From a virus, in the IMG/VR virus record IMGVR_UViG_3300019776_000583, positions 1 through 20,161 of that record: a stretch of 20,161 nucleotides of DNA, one strand, 5' to 3'. Shown here piece by piece: positions 11,338 through 19,300 of the stretch. The notes under the pieces are model-generated. The model was not told the DNA's origin and made no database searches. It saw nothing but the letters and a program-made list of their open reading frames with translations. The translations under genes and the position numbers were made by a program. Within the stretch, counting starts at the first letter, position 1, and the number at the start of each line of letters is the position of its first letter.

Positions 11338-11645
11338 GCCTGAACTGCCAGCAGGGCGACATGGCCCGCATCATCCGCAGCGAGGCCGGCAACCGCGACA
11401 AGATCGTGCAGTGCGTGCGCGCGATCGGCCCGAAGAAGGTGCTGTGGCCTGACGATCGGTTCACCGATGAATATCTGTGGGAGATCGACCGCGATCTGCC
11501 GCGCATGGATGGCCGCACGACGAGGATGATCCCCGACAGCTGCTTGCGCCCGATCCGCGACCAGCCGGGAGAGGACGAGATGCTACGCATCGCTGGGCGT
11601 CCGCGTGAGGTAGAGGCGCCAAGGGTTCCGGAGACGATGCGATGA
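11334..11645 (+). CDS. Conserved small phage protein
   Basis: This is a 103-residue protein. The beginning, LNCQQGDMARIIRSEAGN, and the later blocks YLWEIDRDLP and SCLRPIRDQPGEDEML recall a short beta-barrel protein frequent in prophages of high-GC proteobacteria, of unknown role. The tail is Pro/Arg-rich. ATG overlaps both neighbours by ATGA, so it is part of the continuous rightward operon. The family resemblance is from memory and should be treated as such. Confidence 0.74.
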   Translation: MSLNCQQGDMARIIRSEAGNRDKIVQCVRAIGPKKVLWPDDRFTDEYLWEIDRDLPRMDGRTTRMIPDSCLRPIRDQPGEDEMLRIAGRPREVEAPRVPETMR

Positions 11646-11926
11646 CGCACAGCATCTTCGGCATTCCAATCGTCATCGAGTGCGGGAGGCCGCGCTATCA
11701 GCTGCCGGATGACCTGCCACTGCCACCAGCCTACCGCCAGAAGTTCAACCTCTGGGCGCGGGACTTCCTGGGGAGTCACCCGCCGCTCATTGGGGACGGC
11801 CAGTCGATCGCGATCAATGGGCGCCTCCACATGAATCGGAAAACCTTTGAGATGATCAAGCACCGAGTCACAAAATCGACGGAATGGAGCGGCTCTATGC
11901 AGCCCTCGGTGAGGGCCCGCCGGTGA
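11642..11926 (+). CDS. Hypothetical phage protein, 94 aa
   Basis: This 94-residue protein is unrecognised. It has SIFGIPIVIECGRPRYQLPDD and LPPAYRQKFNLWARDFLG at the N-terminus and centre, then a basic C-terminal segment, HMNRKTFEMIKHRV, and a Ser/Arg tail. It is flanked by an ATGA overlap in front and a GTGA overlap behind. The fold is probably mixed alpha/beta. Phage proteins of this size in a late operon are often dispensable or host-directed. Confidence 0.66.
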   Translation: MTHSIFGIPIVIECGRPRYQLPDDLPLPPAYRQKFNLWARDFLGSHPPLIGDGQSIAINGRLHMNRKTFEMIKHRVTKSTEWSGSMQPSVRARR

Positions 11927-12129
11927 CCGCCGCGCCCCACCAGCAGCGCGTCATCGAAGAGAAGCGCGAGCTCGACGAGAAGCTGCACAAGCTGACCACG
12001 TTCCTGGCCACCGCAGCGAGCGCGCAGGTCAGCCTGGTTGAGGCCCGCCTGCTGCACGAGCAGCTGAACCACATGCTGCAGTACAGCCGCGTGCTGCAGC
12101 TGCGCATCAAGCTGTGGGAGGGGGGTTGA
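11923..12129 (+). CDS. Small helical phage protein, 68 aa
   Basis: This 68-residue protein is almost all helix: HQQRVIEEKRELDEKLHKLTTF, given by interval 6-27, then an Ala-rich segment, then LLHEQLNHMLQYSRVLQLRI. It resembles a short phage family of pattern QQRV..EK.EL..K...L..F......L...QL..M..YS..L..RI. An ATG at 11884 would add 13 residues overlapping the preceding gene. The GTG at 11923 is preferred because it forms the GTGA overlap seen throughout the operon and starts where relatives start. Confidence 0.74.
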   Translation: MTAAPHQQRVIEEKRELDEKLHKLTTFLATAASAQVSLVEARLLHEQLNHMLQYSRVLQLRIKLWEGG

Positions 12130-12347
12130 GTACGCCCGCACGCAATGCCTGGCGGTGGATCACCGGAGCCGGCCTGCCGCCAGAGCCTCCATCCCCGTAC
12201 AGGCTCGTTGGAATTCGATCCGGCTGGCAGGTTCGGCTGTCTCCGGTGGGTCATGGCCTTGTGGCGCCTCACGCCACGGCTCCCAACGCGCTCCACAGGG
12301 CTGCTCAGCGATGGCTGCTCGGCATCAGGTGGGAGATGCTGCAGTGA
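12126..12347 (+). CDS. Small hypothetical protein with TTG start
   Basis: This is a 73-residue protein with Trp, Arg and Pro (NAWRWITGAGLPPEPPSPYR; then SGWQVRLSP). TTG 12126 overlaps the previous stop as TTGA and is preceded by GGGAGGGGGG, a strong ribosome site. A GTG at 12114 is possible but would overlap further. It is unrecognised. The ordered overlaps on both sides are the main evidence that it is real. Confidence 0.6.
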   Translation: MSTPARNAWRWITGAGLPPEPPSPYRLVGIRSGWQVRLSPVGHGLVAPHATAPNALHRAAQRWLLGIRWEMLQ

Positions 12348-12607
12348 GCGAACAACCCAACCAGCGGCGCGTCATGATGAGCCTGCTCGCCCAGTGTTTT
12401 GAAACGCTCCTGGCCGAGCAGGCGCATCAGCCGGGCCGGCCGCTCACCATGACGGTCTCAATCGACGGCAAGGCCCCGCCAGGATTCCCTCGCGGGGAGC
12501 TGTTGAGTGTCGGCACCAATGGCTCTCGCAACATCGCGGTCGACCCCCTGAAGGTGCTGGCCTGGATGCGCAGAGTCGGTGCGGCGGCAGCGCAGAAGGG
12601 GGCCTGA
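12344..12607 (+). CDS. Small hypothetical phage protein, 87 aa
   Basis: This is an 87-residue protein. An N-terminal helix (RRVMMSLLAQCFETLLAEQ) is followed by strands TMTVSIDGKAPPGFPRGELLS and NIAVDPLKVLAWMRRVG. The PGFPRGELLSVG block recurs in small phage proteins of unknown function, from memory. GTG 12344 overlaps the previous stop as GTGA. It lacks membrane segments and cysteine clusters. Confidence 0.7.
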   Translation: MSEQPNQRRVMMSLLAQCFETLLAEQAHQPGRPLTMTVSIDGKAPPGFPRGELLSVGTNGSRNIAVDPLKVLAWMRRVGAAAAQKGA

Positions 12608-12780
12608 TGGGCCTGCCCTACGACATCGCCAGGTGCAAAGGCACGCAGCACCCGCTGTGCCAGGCCTGCCGCCGGCGTGAGCCCGGTCACCCGGAGCGGC
12701 AGCCGTACATGGCCCCACCGATCGAGCATGGCTACTGCGTGCATCGCATCGCGCCGCCGCTGCCACGAGGTGTGGCGTGA
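12607..12780 (+). CDS. Small zinc-ribbon-like phage protein, 57 aa
   Basis: This short gene has 57 residues, from MGLPYDIARC to PLPRGVA. Cysteines at 10, 18, 21 and 43, with PLCQACRRREPGH in the centre, make a compact metal-binding module likely. The YDIARC.GT.HPLC..CRRREPGH pattern is one I associate with small conserved phage proteins without known function. ATG 12607 overlaps the upstream TGA as TGATG. The next gene overlaps by GTGA. Confidence 0.76.
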   Translation: MGLPYDIARCKGTQHPLCQACRRREPGHPERQPYMAPPIEHGYCVHRIAPPLPRGVA

Positions 12781-13025
12781 GCCCTTTCAAGCCAGGCTTC
12801 GTGCCAGAGGGGTGGGACAGGGGAGATCGCCTGCTCGTCTCCTGGCCGCCCGTCGCCGGTCGCGACAGGGCCCGCGGCTATCTGCGCCAGGCTGATGTGC
12901 GGCCGCTGGGGCCCCATGACCAGGTCAATGAACGGCACGTTGCGCTTGTCCTGATTGAGCCAGGCCAAGAGGATGACGTGAAGCGATGGCTGGCCTGGTG
13001 GCATGAGGGATTGGCACGTGGCTGA
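12777..13025 (+). CDS. Hypothetical protein, 82 aa
   Basis: This 82-residue protein contains FVPEGWDRGDRLLVSWPP, a charged linker (AGRDRARGYLRQADVRP), VNERHVALVLIEPGQ, and a Trp-rich C-terminal helix, DVKRWLAWWHEGLARG. It starts at GTG 12777 in a GTGA overlap and ends inside the start of the small terminase gene. No family is recognised; a compact alpha/beta fold is likely. Being directly upstream of TerS, it may be co-translated with it. Confidence 0.66.
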   Translation: MSPFKPGFVPEGWDRGDRLLVSWPPVAGRDRARGYLRQADVRPLGPHDQVNERHVALVLIEPGQEDDVKRWLAWWHEGLARG

Positions 13026-13671
13026 GAGGGGCGACATCGACTGGACCGCCATCGAGCGGCACTACCGCGCCGGTGAGCTGTCTCTCAACGAGATCGCCAA
13101 GCGGTACAGTGTTTCCAGGCCTGGCATCCAGAAGCGGGCTGAGCGCGAGGGCTGGGTCAGGGACATCTCGAAGAAGATCGAGCAGGCCACGCAAAACAAG
13201 GTCATCGTGGCGGTTGCCAAGCAGCAGGTTGCCACCGAGTTGCCAGTGGCAACCAGGATGGCAGAGAAGGCCTACGTCGATGCCTACTCGGATGCCTCTG
13301 CAGCGGTGGACATGCAGCAGCGCGCCGACGTCAGGAGGGCGCTCGAGGTGCAGCGCTCGATGCTCGACGAGCTGGAGGCGCTGACCGACCCGAAGTTCAG
13401 GCCGTTCCTGGAGGCGATGGCTGAGGCGCTGGACGAGTCTGGGCCGGCGGCCAGCGGCGGCTGGAAGAACGACAAGATCAACGAGCTCTATCGCTACGTC
13501 ATCAGCCTGGCCGGAAGAATCAAGATGGCCAAGGAACTCGGCGCCGCGCACGGGGTCTACCTGCCTCTGCAGCGCAAGATGTTCAAACTCGACGAGAGCA
13601 AGAGCCTGGCGCCATTTGAGGAGATGCTGTCCCGGCTTGGGGAAGAACAGATGCAAAAGGAGCGCGCTTGA
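13018..13671 (+). CDS. terS: Terminase small subunit (TerS)
   Basis: This 217-residue protein starts MAERGDIDWTAIERHYRAG and has an HTH at about 21-45 (LSLNEIAKRYSVSRPGIQKRA, followed by EGW). That is the typical DNA-recognition module of phage small terminases. A long helical oligomerisation region follows, ending in a basic, Leu-rich tail. TerS binds the packaging site and loads TerL onto it. GTG 13018 is chosen over ATG 13003 because GAGGGA lies 7 nt upstream and relatives begin at M-A-x-R-G-D. The TerL gene is about 2.65 kb downstream rather than adjacent. Confidence 0.85.
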   Translation: MAERGDIDWTAIERHYRAGELSLNEIAKRYSVSRPGIQKRAEREGWVRDISKKIEQATQNKVIVAVAKQQVATELPVATRMAEKAYVDAYSDASAAVDMQQRADVRRALEVQRSMLDELEALTDPKFRPFLEAMAEALDESGPAASGGWKNDKINELYRYVISLAGRIKMAKELGAAHGVYLPLQRKMFKLDESKSLAPFEEMLSRLGEEQMQKERA

Positions 13672-14138
13672 AGAAGGTCACCGTCTACGAGGTCAGCCAG
13701 ACCGTCCGCACGATCGCCGGCACACATGACGAGATCCCGATCCACGAGATGCGCATGGATGGCGGCCGCGCCTGGGGCAACCCGGGCGGCGGAGACACGT
13801 TCGTGCGCTACAGCCTGCCGGTGACGCACGTTGTCGAGGAGCGCGTCGAGGATGGCTTCACGCACCGCGCGGACAGCTACGTGGCCGTCGGGCCGCGACT
13901 GCTTGAGCTGATTGGGCCGGCTGTCAACAAGGCGCTGAGCGACCGGCTGCGCGTGGAGACGCGGTCGATTGAGCGCCTGCTGCAGGAGAAGCGCGAGCTG
14001 ACCGAGAGCCTGGCCAGGAAGCGATCGATCGCCGAACACCAGGCCGAGGTCGCCCATCAGCTGGAGCAGCGCATCGGGAACTTTCGCGAGGCCAGCCTAC
14101 TCAGACGCATCTGGCGCGCCATTCGGCGTGACATCTGA
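13668..14138 (+). CDS. Hypothetical coiled-coil protein between terminase genes
   Basis: This is a 156-residue protein. The N-terminal 80 residues are beta-like (KKVTVYEVSQTVRTIAGT; TFVRYSLPVTHVVEERVEDG). The C-terminal half is a charged coiled coil (RSIERLLQEKRELTESLARK, then VAHQLEQRIGNF) with a basic tail, RRIWRAIRRD. It uses TTG at 13668 in a TTGA overlap with TerS, with AGGAG 5 nt upstream. No family is recognised. The position invites a link to packaging, but the sequence does not show one. Confidence 0.74.
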   Translation: MKKVTVYEVSQTVRTIAGTHDEIPIHEMRMDGGRAWGNPGGGDTFVRYSLPVTHVVEERVEDGFTHRADSYVAVGPRLLELIGPAVNKALSDRLRVETRSIERLLQEKRELTESLARKRSIAEHQAEVAHQLEQRIGNFREASLLRRIWRAIRRDI

Positions 14139-14146
14139 GGAGCAAC

Positions 14147-14467
14147 ATGAACCCGAAGACACGAGGCGGCATAGCCGCAGCGATGGCAATGATGGCCATC
14201 ATGAGCGGCTCGCCTGCCGCAGCATCTGGCCCGTCGCGCATCCGCGCCGAGCCGATGCGCACTTCGCCCGCCCGGCCCCGCCCCTCGCGCGACAAGATCC
14301 GCGACACCGAGCGCATGCGCCGCGCCGAAGAGAGGCGCCTGATGCGTGAGCGCAAGCGCCTGGCAGCCCGGGCCGCTGGTGGCTGGGTGTCGAGCGATGC
14401 GTGGCTGTCCCGCTTGCAGCTGAGCCAGGCCGTGGCCGCTCGCGAGCTCGATGGGCGGCTGTCTTGA
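14147..14467 (+). CDS. Basic hypothetical protein with hydrophobic N-terminus
   Basis: This 106-residue protein begins with a Met/Ala-rich hydrophobic stretch (about 8-27, GIAAAMAMMAIMSGS then PAAA) that could be a signal or membrane segment. A Pro/Arg region and a very basic helix follow (DTERMRRAEERRLMRERKRLA). The final part is WVSSDAWLSRLQLSQAVAARE. AGGAG is 4-5 nt before ATG 14147. It could be exported and bind nucleic acid or envelope, but nothing is decisive. Confidence 0.64.
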   Translation: MNPKTRGGIAAAMAMMAIMSGSPAAASGPSRIRAEPMRTSPARPRPSRDKIRDTERMRRAEERRLMRERKRLAARAAGGWVSSDAWLSRLQLSQAVAARELDGRLS

Positions 14468-14694
14468 GCGCCTGGCGCAGCGGCCCGCCGCCCTCTGTCG
14501 GGTGGTGGCCAGCGAGCACGATTCGGGACCCGAATGCCGTGAGGTGGTGGGACGGCAAGCTCTGGAGCATGTCTGCGCGGAGCGGGTGGTGCGCATCAGA
14601 GGTGATGTTCAGTGCCCAAGGGAAGTCGCCCAACCAAGAGGACATCCAGTGGCGCGACCGCCCGAAGTCGTGGCCCAAGAGGAGCATGACATGA
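14464..14694 (+). CDS. Small Trp-rich phage protein, 76 aa
   Basis: This 76-residue protein with seven or more Trp reads AWRSGPPPSVGWWPAS, then AVRWWDGKLWS, and later IQWRDRPKSW. The SVGWWPAS...RWWDG..WS pattern is familiar from short phage proteins of unknown function. TTG 14464 overlaps the previous stop as TTGA. Longer upstream frames overlap the preceding gene and were not used. The C-terminal end overlaps the next start by ATGA. Confidence 0.72.
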   Translation: MSAWRSGPPPSVGWWPASTIRDPNAVRWWDGKLWSMSARSGWCASEVMFSAQGKSPNQEDIQWRDRPKSWPKRSMT

Positions 14695-14954
14695 TGGAAG
14701 TGACCAGGGAGCCGGTGGAGGTCCAGAGCGCACCCGCCGTCATGCCAGCCCTCCCCACGGGCATGACCCTGCGCGCCTACTTCGCGGCCCATGCGCCCGA
14801 CGTGCCTGGCGATTTCCAGCAGCGACGCAAGACCGTCGTGGTCGACACGGGCATGGGCCTGAAGCGCATCGAGAGCGGGCTCGAGTCGAGGCTGGAGTGG
14901 ATCGTCCGCTGGCGCCTCGAGTACGCCGACGCCATGATCAAGGCGTTCAAGTGA
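14691..14954 (+). CDS. Hypothetical protein, 87 aa
   Basis: This 87-residue protein starts MMEVTREPVEVQ at ATG 14691 with AGGAG 6 nt upstream. The centre reads MTLRAYFAAHAPDVPGDF, a motif I recognise from small phage proteins that begin TLRDYFAA.A...P. The remainder is a charged helix (RLEWIVRWRLEYADAMIKAFK, as an interval near 66-87). Function is unknown. It overlaps both neighbours (ATGA and GTGA). Confidence 0.74.
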   Translation: MMEVTREPVEVQSAPAVMPALPTGMTLRAYFAAHAPDVPGDFQQRRKTVVVDTGMGLKRIESGLESRLEWIVRWRLEYADAMIKAFK

Positions 14955-15052
14955 AGCTCTCCTGGAGAAGCCCGCGGTTCTTCTTCCGCGGCGGCCTGTT
15001 CCTGCAGGTCTGGGGCAAATGGTATCGGGTGTTGAAGTGGGGGCCGACGTGA
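14951..15052 (+). CDS. Tiny hypothetical protein, 33 aa
   Basis: This frame of 33 residues begins at GTG 14951 (GTGA overlap with the previous stop) and ends at TGA 15050-15052, itself overlapped by the next GTG. It encodes KLSWRSPRFFFRGGLFLQVW followed by GKWYRVLKWGPT, a basic and aromatic peptide. The double coupling fits the surrounding pattern and is the main support. Without it, the downstream GTG would lack a translating ribosome. It may be a small membrane-active protein or only a coupling leader. Confidence 0.5.
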   Translation: MKLSWRSPRFFFRGGLFLQVWGKWYRVLKWGPT

Positions 15053-15390
15053 TCGGCCGCCGCTCATTCCTGGCCGGAATCCTTGGCGCCGCTGCAGCGC
15101 CGGCGATCGTCAAGGCTGAGAGCCTGATGAAGATCATCGTGCCGCGGCAGGCGCTGTACACGGGCGAGCTTGGGGCGATCGACGGCTTCAGGATCGTGAC
15201 CTCGAACACGATAGCGCGCGAAATGCTGCAGCATGCCGGCCCGCTGCTGCTGATGCGGCGGTTCTCCGCCTGTCTCCCGATGCCGCCGCCGGACTACCCG
15301 ACCATCAAGTTCAGAAGGCGCGCTGGCCCCACCTTCTCCGAATCAACAATCTTGCACGATCTCCTGAGAGGAGACAGAAAGACAACATGA
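15049..15390 (+). CDS. Protein with Tat-like twin-arginine leader
   Basis: This is a 113-residue protein. The N-terminus, IGRRSFLAGILGAAAAPAIV (2-21), has the twin-Arg-x-Phe-Leu core of a Tat signal, a hydrophobic stretch, and a possible cleavage near KAES. Short phage proteins with RRSFL.GIL.A..APAIV.A..LM are common from memory and unexplained. The rest (KIIVPRQALYTGEL; then a mixed region with PPPDYPTIKF) is unrecognised and longer than usual for that group. GTG 15049 overlaps the preceding stop as GTGA. Confidence 0.68.
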   Translation: MIGRRSFLAGILGAAAAPAIVKAESLMKIIVPRQALYTGELGAIDGFRIVTSNTIAREMLQHAGPLLLMRRFSACLPMPPPDYPTIKFRRRAGPTFSESTILHDLLRGDRKTT

Positions 15391-15794
15391 ACAAACCCCA
15401 TAAGCACGCCGCAGTCATCAAGGCTTGGGCCGATGGCGCGGAGATCGAGTTCCTGAATAATTCCACCAACAGTTGGCAGGCAGTGACGCTCGACAATTCT
15501 CCTCTGTGGAGCTTGTCCACCCAGTACCGCGTGAAGCCGAAGCCCAGGATTGAGCGCATCCGGGTGGCGCTGATGCACAGTGGAAAGGGCTCTCATTGGA
15601 CCATGCTCGTGAGCACAGATGAAGACGCCGTATGGGCGGGGAACATGCCGGCCTTCCGCCGCTGGCTGTGCGACTGGCAAGAGATCGAGCTGCCGGAGCC
15701 GGTGAGTGTCCTCTCGAAATTCGAGGAGGCGTTCAATCAGCGCGCGCATAACCCCATCGATGACTTCCTGATCAGGATGGGCTCGGTATGCTGA
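15387..15794 (+). CDS. Hypothetical phage protein, 135 aa
   Basis: This is a 135-residue protein. The first half, HAAVIKAWADGAEIEFLN, NSWQAV, PLWSLSTQYRVKP, is a recognisable small domain of many phages (pattern I.AWA.G.E.......W.......P.W....YR.KP), of unknown function. The second half contains HWTMLVSTDEDAVW, RRWLCDWQEIELPEP and an acidic tail. ATG 15387 overlaps the previous stop by ATGA. A single domain plus extension, cytoplasmic, is the simplest reading. Confidence 0.76.
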   Translation: MNKPHKHAAVIKAWADGAEIEFLNNSTNSWQAVTLDNSPLWSLSTQYRVKPKPRIERIRVALMHSGKGSHWTMLVSTDEDAVWAGNMPAFRRWLCDWQEIELPEPVSVLSKFEEAFNQRAHNPIDDFLIRMGSVC

Positions 15795-16048
15795 GGCGCA
15801 GTCCCGCCACCTCCACCCTGCTGGGTGCGCTCTGGCGATGCGTCGCCATGACGGCCATCATCGCGGTGCTGATCCCTCTCGTCTGGATCGGCATCTCGAT
15901 GCGCCTCGTGATCAACTCCCCGAAGATCGCCTGGCACGCCATCGATGACTGGCGCTTTCACCAACGCCGACACCCCGGGTGCGACTACAGGCTGAGCCAG
16001 TCCATCCGGCTGCACTGGCGCATCTGGCTGCGATCGGAGGGTCTCTGA
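15788..16048 (+). CDS. Small single-pass membrane protein
   Basis: This 86-residue protein has a hydrophobic helix (about 18-40, VAMTAIIAVLIPLVWIGISM) after a basic N-terminus, then a hydrophilic C-terminus rich in Arg, His and Trp (HAIDDWRFHQRRHPGCDY; LHWRIWLRSEG). By the positive-inside rule the topology is ambiguous. It starts at ATG 15788, 7 bp inside the previous gene. No family is recognised. A lysis or packaging accessory role is possible by position only. Confidence 0.62.
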   Translation: MLRRSPATSTLLGALWRCVAMTAIIAVLIPLVWIGISMRLVINSPKIAWHAIDDWRFHQRRHPGCDYRLSQSIRLHWRIWLRSEGL

Positions 16049-16329
16049 TGATCCGCAACGCAGTGCTGCGCGCGCGGCATGAGGCCAGCCTCGGCATCAC
16101 GAGGGATCACATCGATTCGGGGATCGCTGCGATGCTGCTCGAGGAGAAGAGCAACAAGCAGATGGTGGCCGCCACCGGGGTGCCGAACACCACGATCAAC
16201 CACCGGCTGCTGGCGATGTCCAGGCGGGCCGGGGCGAGGACGCGCGTGGGCCTGGCTCTGGCGCTGCAACGACAGCTGTGGTCGGAAGGCGCTGCCGATG
16301 GCCGCCAGGTGGCCGCGGTAGCCCGATGA
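16048..16329 (+). CDS. LuxR-like HTH protein upstream of TerL
   Basis: This is a 93-residue protein. Residues 27-70 resemble a GerE/LuxR-type helix-turn-helix: AAMLLEEKSNKQMVAATGVP, then NTTINHRLLAMSRRAGARTR. The KSNK.(I/M)...(G)...(T)(I/V)..(H/N)...(M) arrangement is clear. No sensor domain is present. GGAGG lies upstream of ATG 16048, which overlaps the previous stop as TGATG. It could regulate the late operon or be part of a split packaging recognition module. Terminase linkage is by position only. Confidence 0.76.
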   Translation: MIRNAVLRARHEASLGITRDHIDSGIAAMLLEEKSNKQMVAATGVPNTTINHRLLAMSRRAGARTRVGLALALQRQLWSEGAADGRQVAAVAR

Positions 16330-19300
16330 CTGAAGACGATCCCAAGCTCGCCGGCCTGAAGCTCCTCAGGGACAACCTGGAGGTCTACAGCGCCCACTGC
16401 CTGAAGGTGAAGACCAAGGACGGCCGCATCGTTCCGTTCATATGGAACCGCGCCCAGCGCTTCGTGCACGCCCAGCTCGAGGAGCAGCGCAAGCGGCTCG
16501 GCTTCGTGCGGGCCTTGATCTTGAAGGGCCGTCAACAGGGCATCAGCACCCTGGTTGGGGCCCGCTTCTACCATCGCACAACGATGAACCTCGGCCAGCA
16601 GGCCTTCATCGTGACGCACGAGCAGAAGGCGACCGACAACCTCTACCAGATGGTGAGGCGCTACCACGACCACAACCTGATCCCGATCAGCACCGGCGCG
16701 ACCAACGCGAAAGAGTTGATCTTCGACCTGCTGGATGGAGGCTACAAGCTGGCCACCGCGGGCACCAAGGACGTCGGACGATCGAACACTGCGCAGCTTC
16801 TGCACGGCTGCTTGGGGGCGGGCGCCCTGGTAATGATGGCGGATGGATCGCTGCGCGCGATCGAGACCTTGGAGCCTGGCGACGTGGTCCGAACGCGCCG
16901 CGGCTTCGAGGCGCCGGTCAAGGGGATCAGCTGGCACTCGGGCTCGACCCGTGAGCTGCGCATTGCGATGAACGGGCTGCGCCTGCGCGCCACCGACAGC
17001 CACAAATTCTGGACTCGCCGTGGGATGGTCGCTCTGGCTGACCTGCGCGTCGGCGACGAGCTCGGCTTCCCGGTGCGCGAGATCACCGAGGAGATCTTGA
17101 CGACCCGATTCGCCTGCGATCCGACAGTGCGCGCCCACGGCGGCGGGAGGTCCGAGGCGCCTGGCCCAGAGTCCATGCCATTGACATTCGAGCTCGGCCG
17201 CATGTTGGGCCTGTACCTGGCAGAAGGGCACGTTGACCTGCAAACCAAGGCGCCCCATGCGCCGGCGGCCGTGATCTTCGCCTGCCACGAGCGCGAGCTC
17301 GAGCGCAACACCGCTTGGGTGCGCGAGGTTGGCGGCTTCTCGTCGCTGTCCGAGCGCTCGAACAAGGGCAGCAAGACGCGAATGACGAACGCCTATGGCC
17401 GGCAGTTCGCGAGCTTCGTGCTGCGCATGTGCGGCCGCAACGGCGGCAAGCACTTGCCCCACGAATGGTGGCGGATGCCGCGCGAGTTCGTTCGCGGCCT
17501 GCTGGTCGGCTACCTGGCTGGCGATGGGCACTGCTCGCCGGAGCGTGATCGACGCATCCAGGCGCCGTCTATCGTGCCGGCCATCGCCTACGGCATGCGC
17601 GACGTCGTGGCTGCACTCGGCTACGGGTTCCCGTCGGTCAGTTTCCGCGACGCCAGGCAGAGAGGAGGCCGCAACGAGAAGGCCCAGTACACGCTGCGCA
17701 TCACGGGCTCTGCGGTCGACGCGATCGCGCCGATGCTTGGCTGGGAGATGCCTCCACGCAGCAGGGCCGTACACGACACCCGGATTCAGGGTGGCTACGC
17801 CTGGCTCGCCATCGACTCGATCGGCGATCCGGCAGATGAAATGGTCTGGGACATCGAGGTCGACCACCCTGACCACGACTACTGCCTGACACAGTGCGCC
17901 ACCAGCAACAGCGAATTCGGCTTCTGGGCCAACGCTCAGAGCCACCTGGCCGGCATCGGCAACACCATCGTCGACGCCGCCCCGACGGAGATCATCCTCG
18001 AGTCCACCGGCAACGGCCTGGGCAATGCGTTCCACCTGATGTGGCAGGACGCGGAGGAGGGCAAGGGTCTCTACATCCCGATCTTCGTGCCATGGTTCTG
18101 GCAAGAGGAGTACCGCGCCCCAGTTCGAGCCGACCTTGAACTTTCCGATGCCGACATCGCATACCGCGACTGCCACGGCCTCGACATGGAGCAGATGCAG
18201 TGGCGGGCCAACAAGATCACCAGCTACGGCGACGGGTTCGCGTGGCTCTTCGATCAGGAGTACCCGGCGTGTGTGGTGGCGGGAACGCGCGTTGGCACGA
18301 GCGCGGGGCTGATCAAGATCGAAGACGTGGCCTCCGGTATGGCGGCGACAATGGGCGCGATCGAAGCCAGCAACAAGCAGCCGCCGTCTCAGATCTTCAA
18401 GCTCACCACCTCGCTGGGGTATGAGTTCAGGGGAACCTGGGATCACCCGGTCTTCACGGCGGGCGGGGTCCTGCTGCCGATGATGTCTTGCAAAGGGGTC
18501 GACATCAGGCTGCAGCCGCCGATGCTTGCCGAGGCGCAGCACGTCGAGCGCTGGCGCGAGTTCGGGGTCGACAGCTCGATCCGCGTCGAAGAAGACTTCG
18601 GCCTGCTGCTGGGCCTCTTTATGGGTGATGGGTCGCTGTACGACGGCTGCGTCAGCTTCTGCTGCGACGCCAGGGACGGTGATGTGGTCGCCGAGTGCCA
18701 GCGTCTTCTGCAGGATGTGCTGGGCATATCTTCTGCGACGCGACAGGTCGGCAGCAAGGGCGGCGGCGTCGAGGTCAGGGCGCAGCGCAAGGAGCTCACG
18801 GCCGTCTTTGACAGGCTTGGCCTGCTGCGTGACGGGGCTGGCAACTCAGGCCGCAAGCGCATGGTCTGCGTCCCGGAATGCATCTGGCGCTCTCCGCGGC
18901 CCGTGGTGATCCAGTTCCTTCGGGGCCTCTTCGAGTCTGACGGGTTCAATGGCTACGGGCATCCGCGCGTCACTCTGTTCAGCAAGCACAAGGACTTCCT
19001 CGGCGGCACACAGCTGCTGCTGCTTGCGCTCGGCATCACGTCGAGGCTGGGTCTCGAGACAAGCAGGAAGGGCGACAAGACTCACGTCGGCTACAGCCTG
19101 ACGATGCGCCGCAATGAGTCGATCAAGTTCAACGAGGTGGTCGGCTTCATCTCGAAGCGCAAGTCCGACAAGGCTGCCTCGTGGCGTGCGGTTGGCAAGA
19201 CCGGAGCTCGGCGCCTCGAGATCGAGATGGTCGATCGCGTCGCGTCGGTGGTCGAGGACGGCTTCGAGGCAACCTACGACATGACGGTCCGCGGAGGCGA

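Noticed and set aside
16107-18542. An 811-codon open frame on the minus strand opposite TerL and its inteins
   Set aside because: It lies antisense to a gene with clear motifs, has low-complexity Arg/Val/Ala/His composition typical of GC-rich shadow frames, and no domain is visible.
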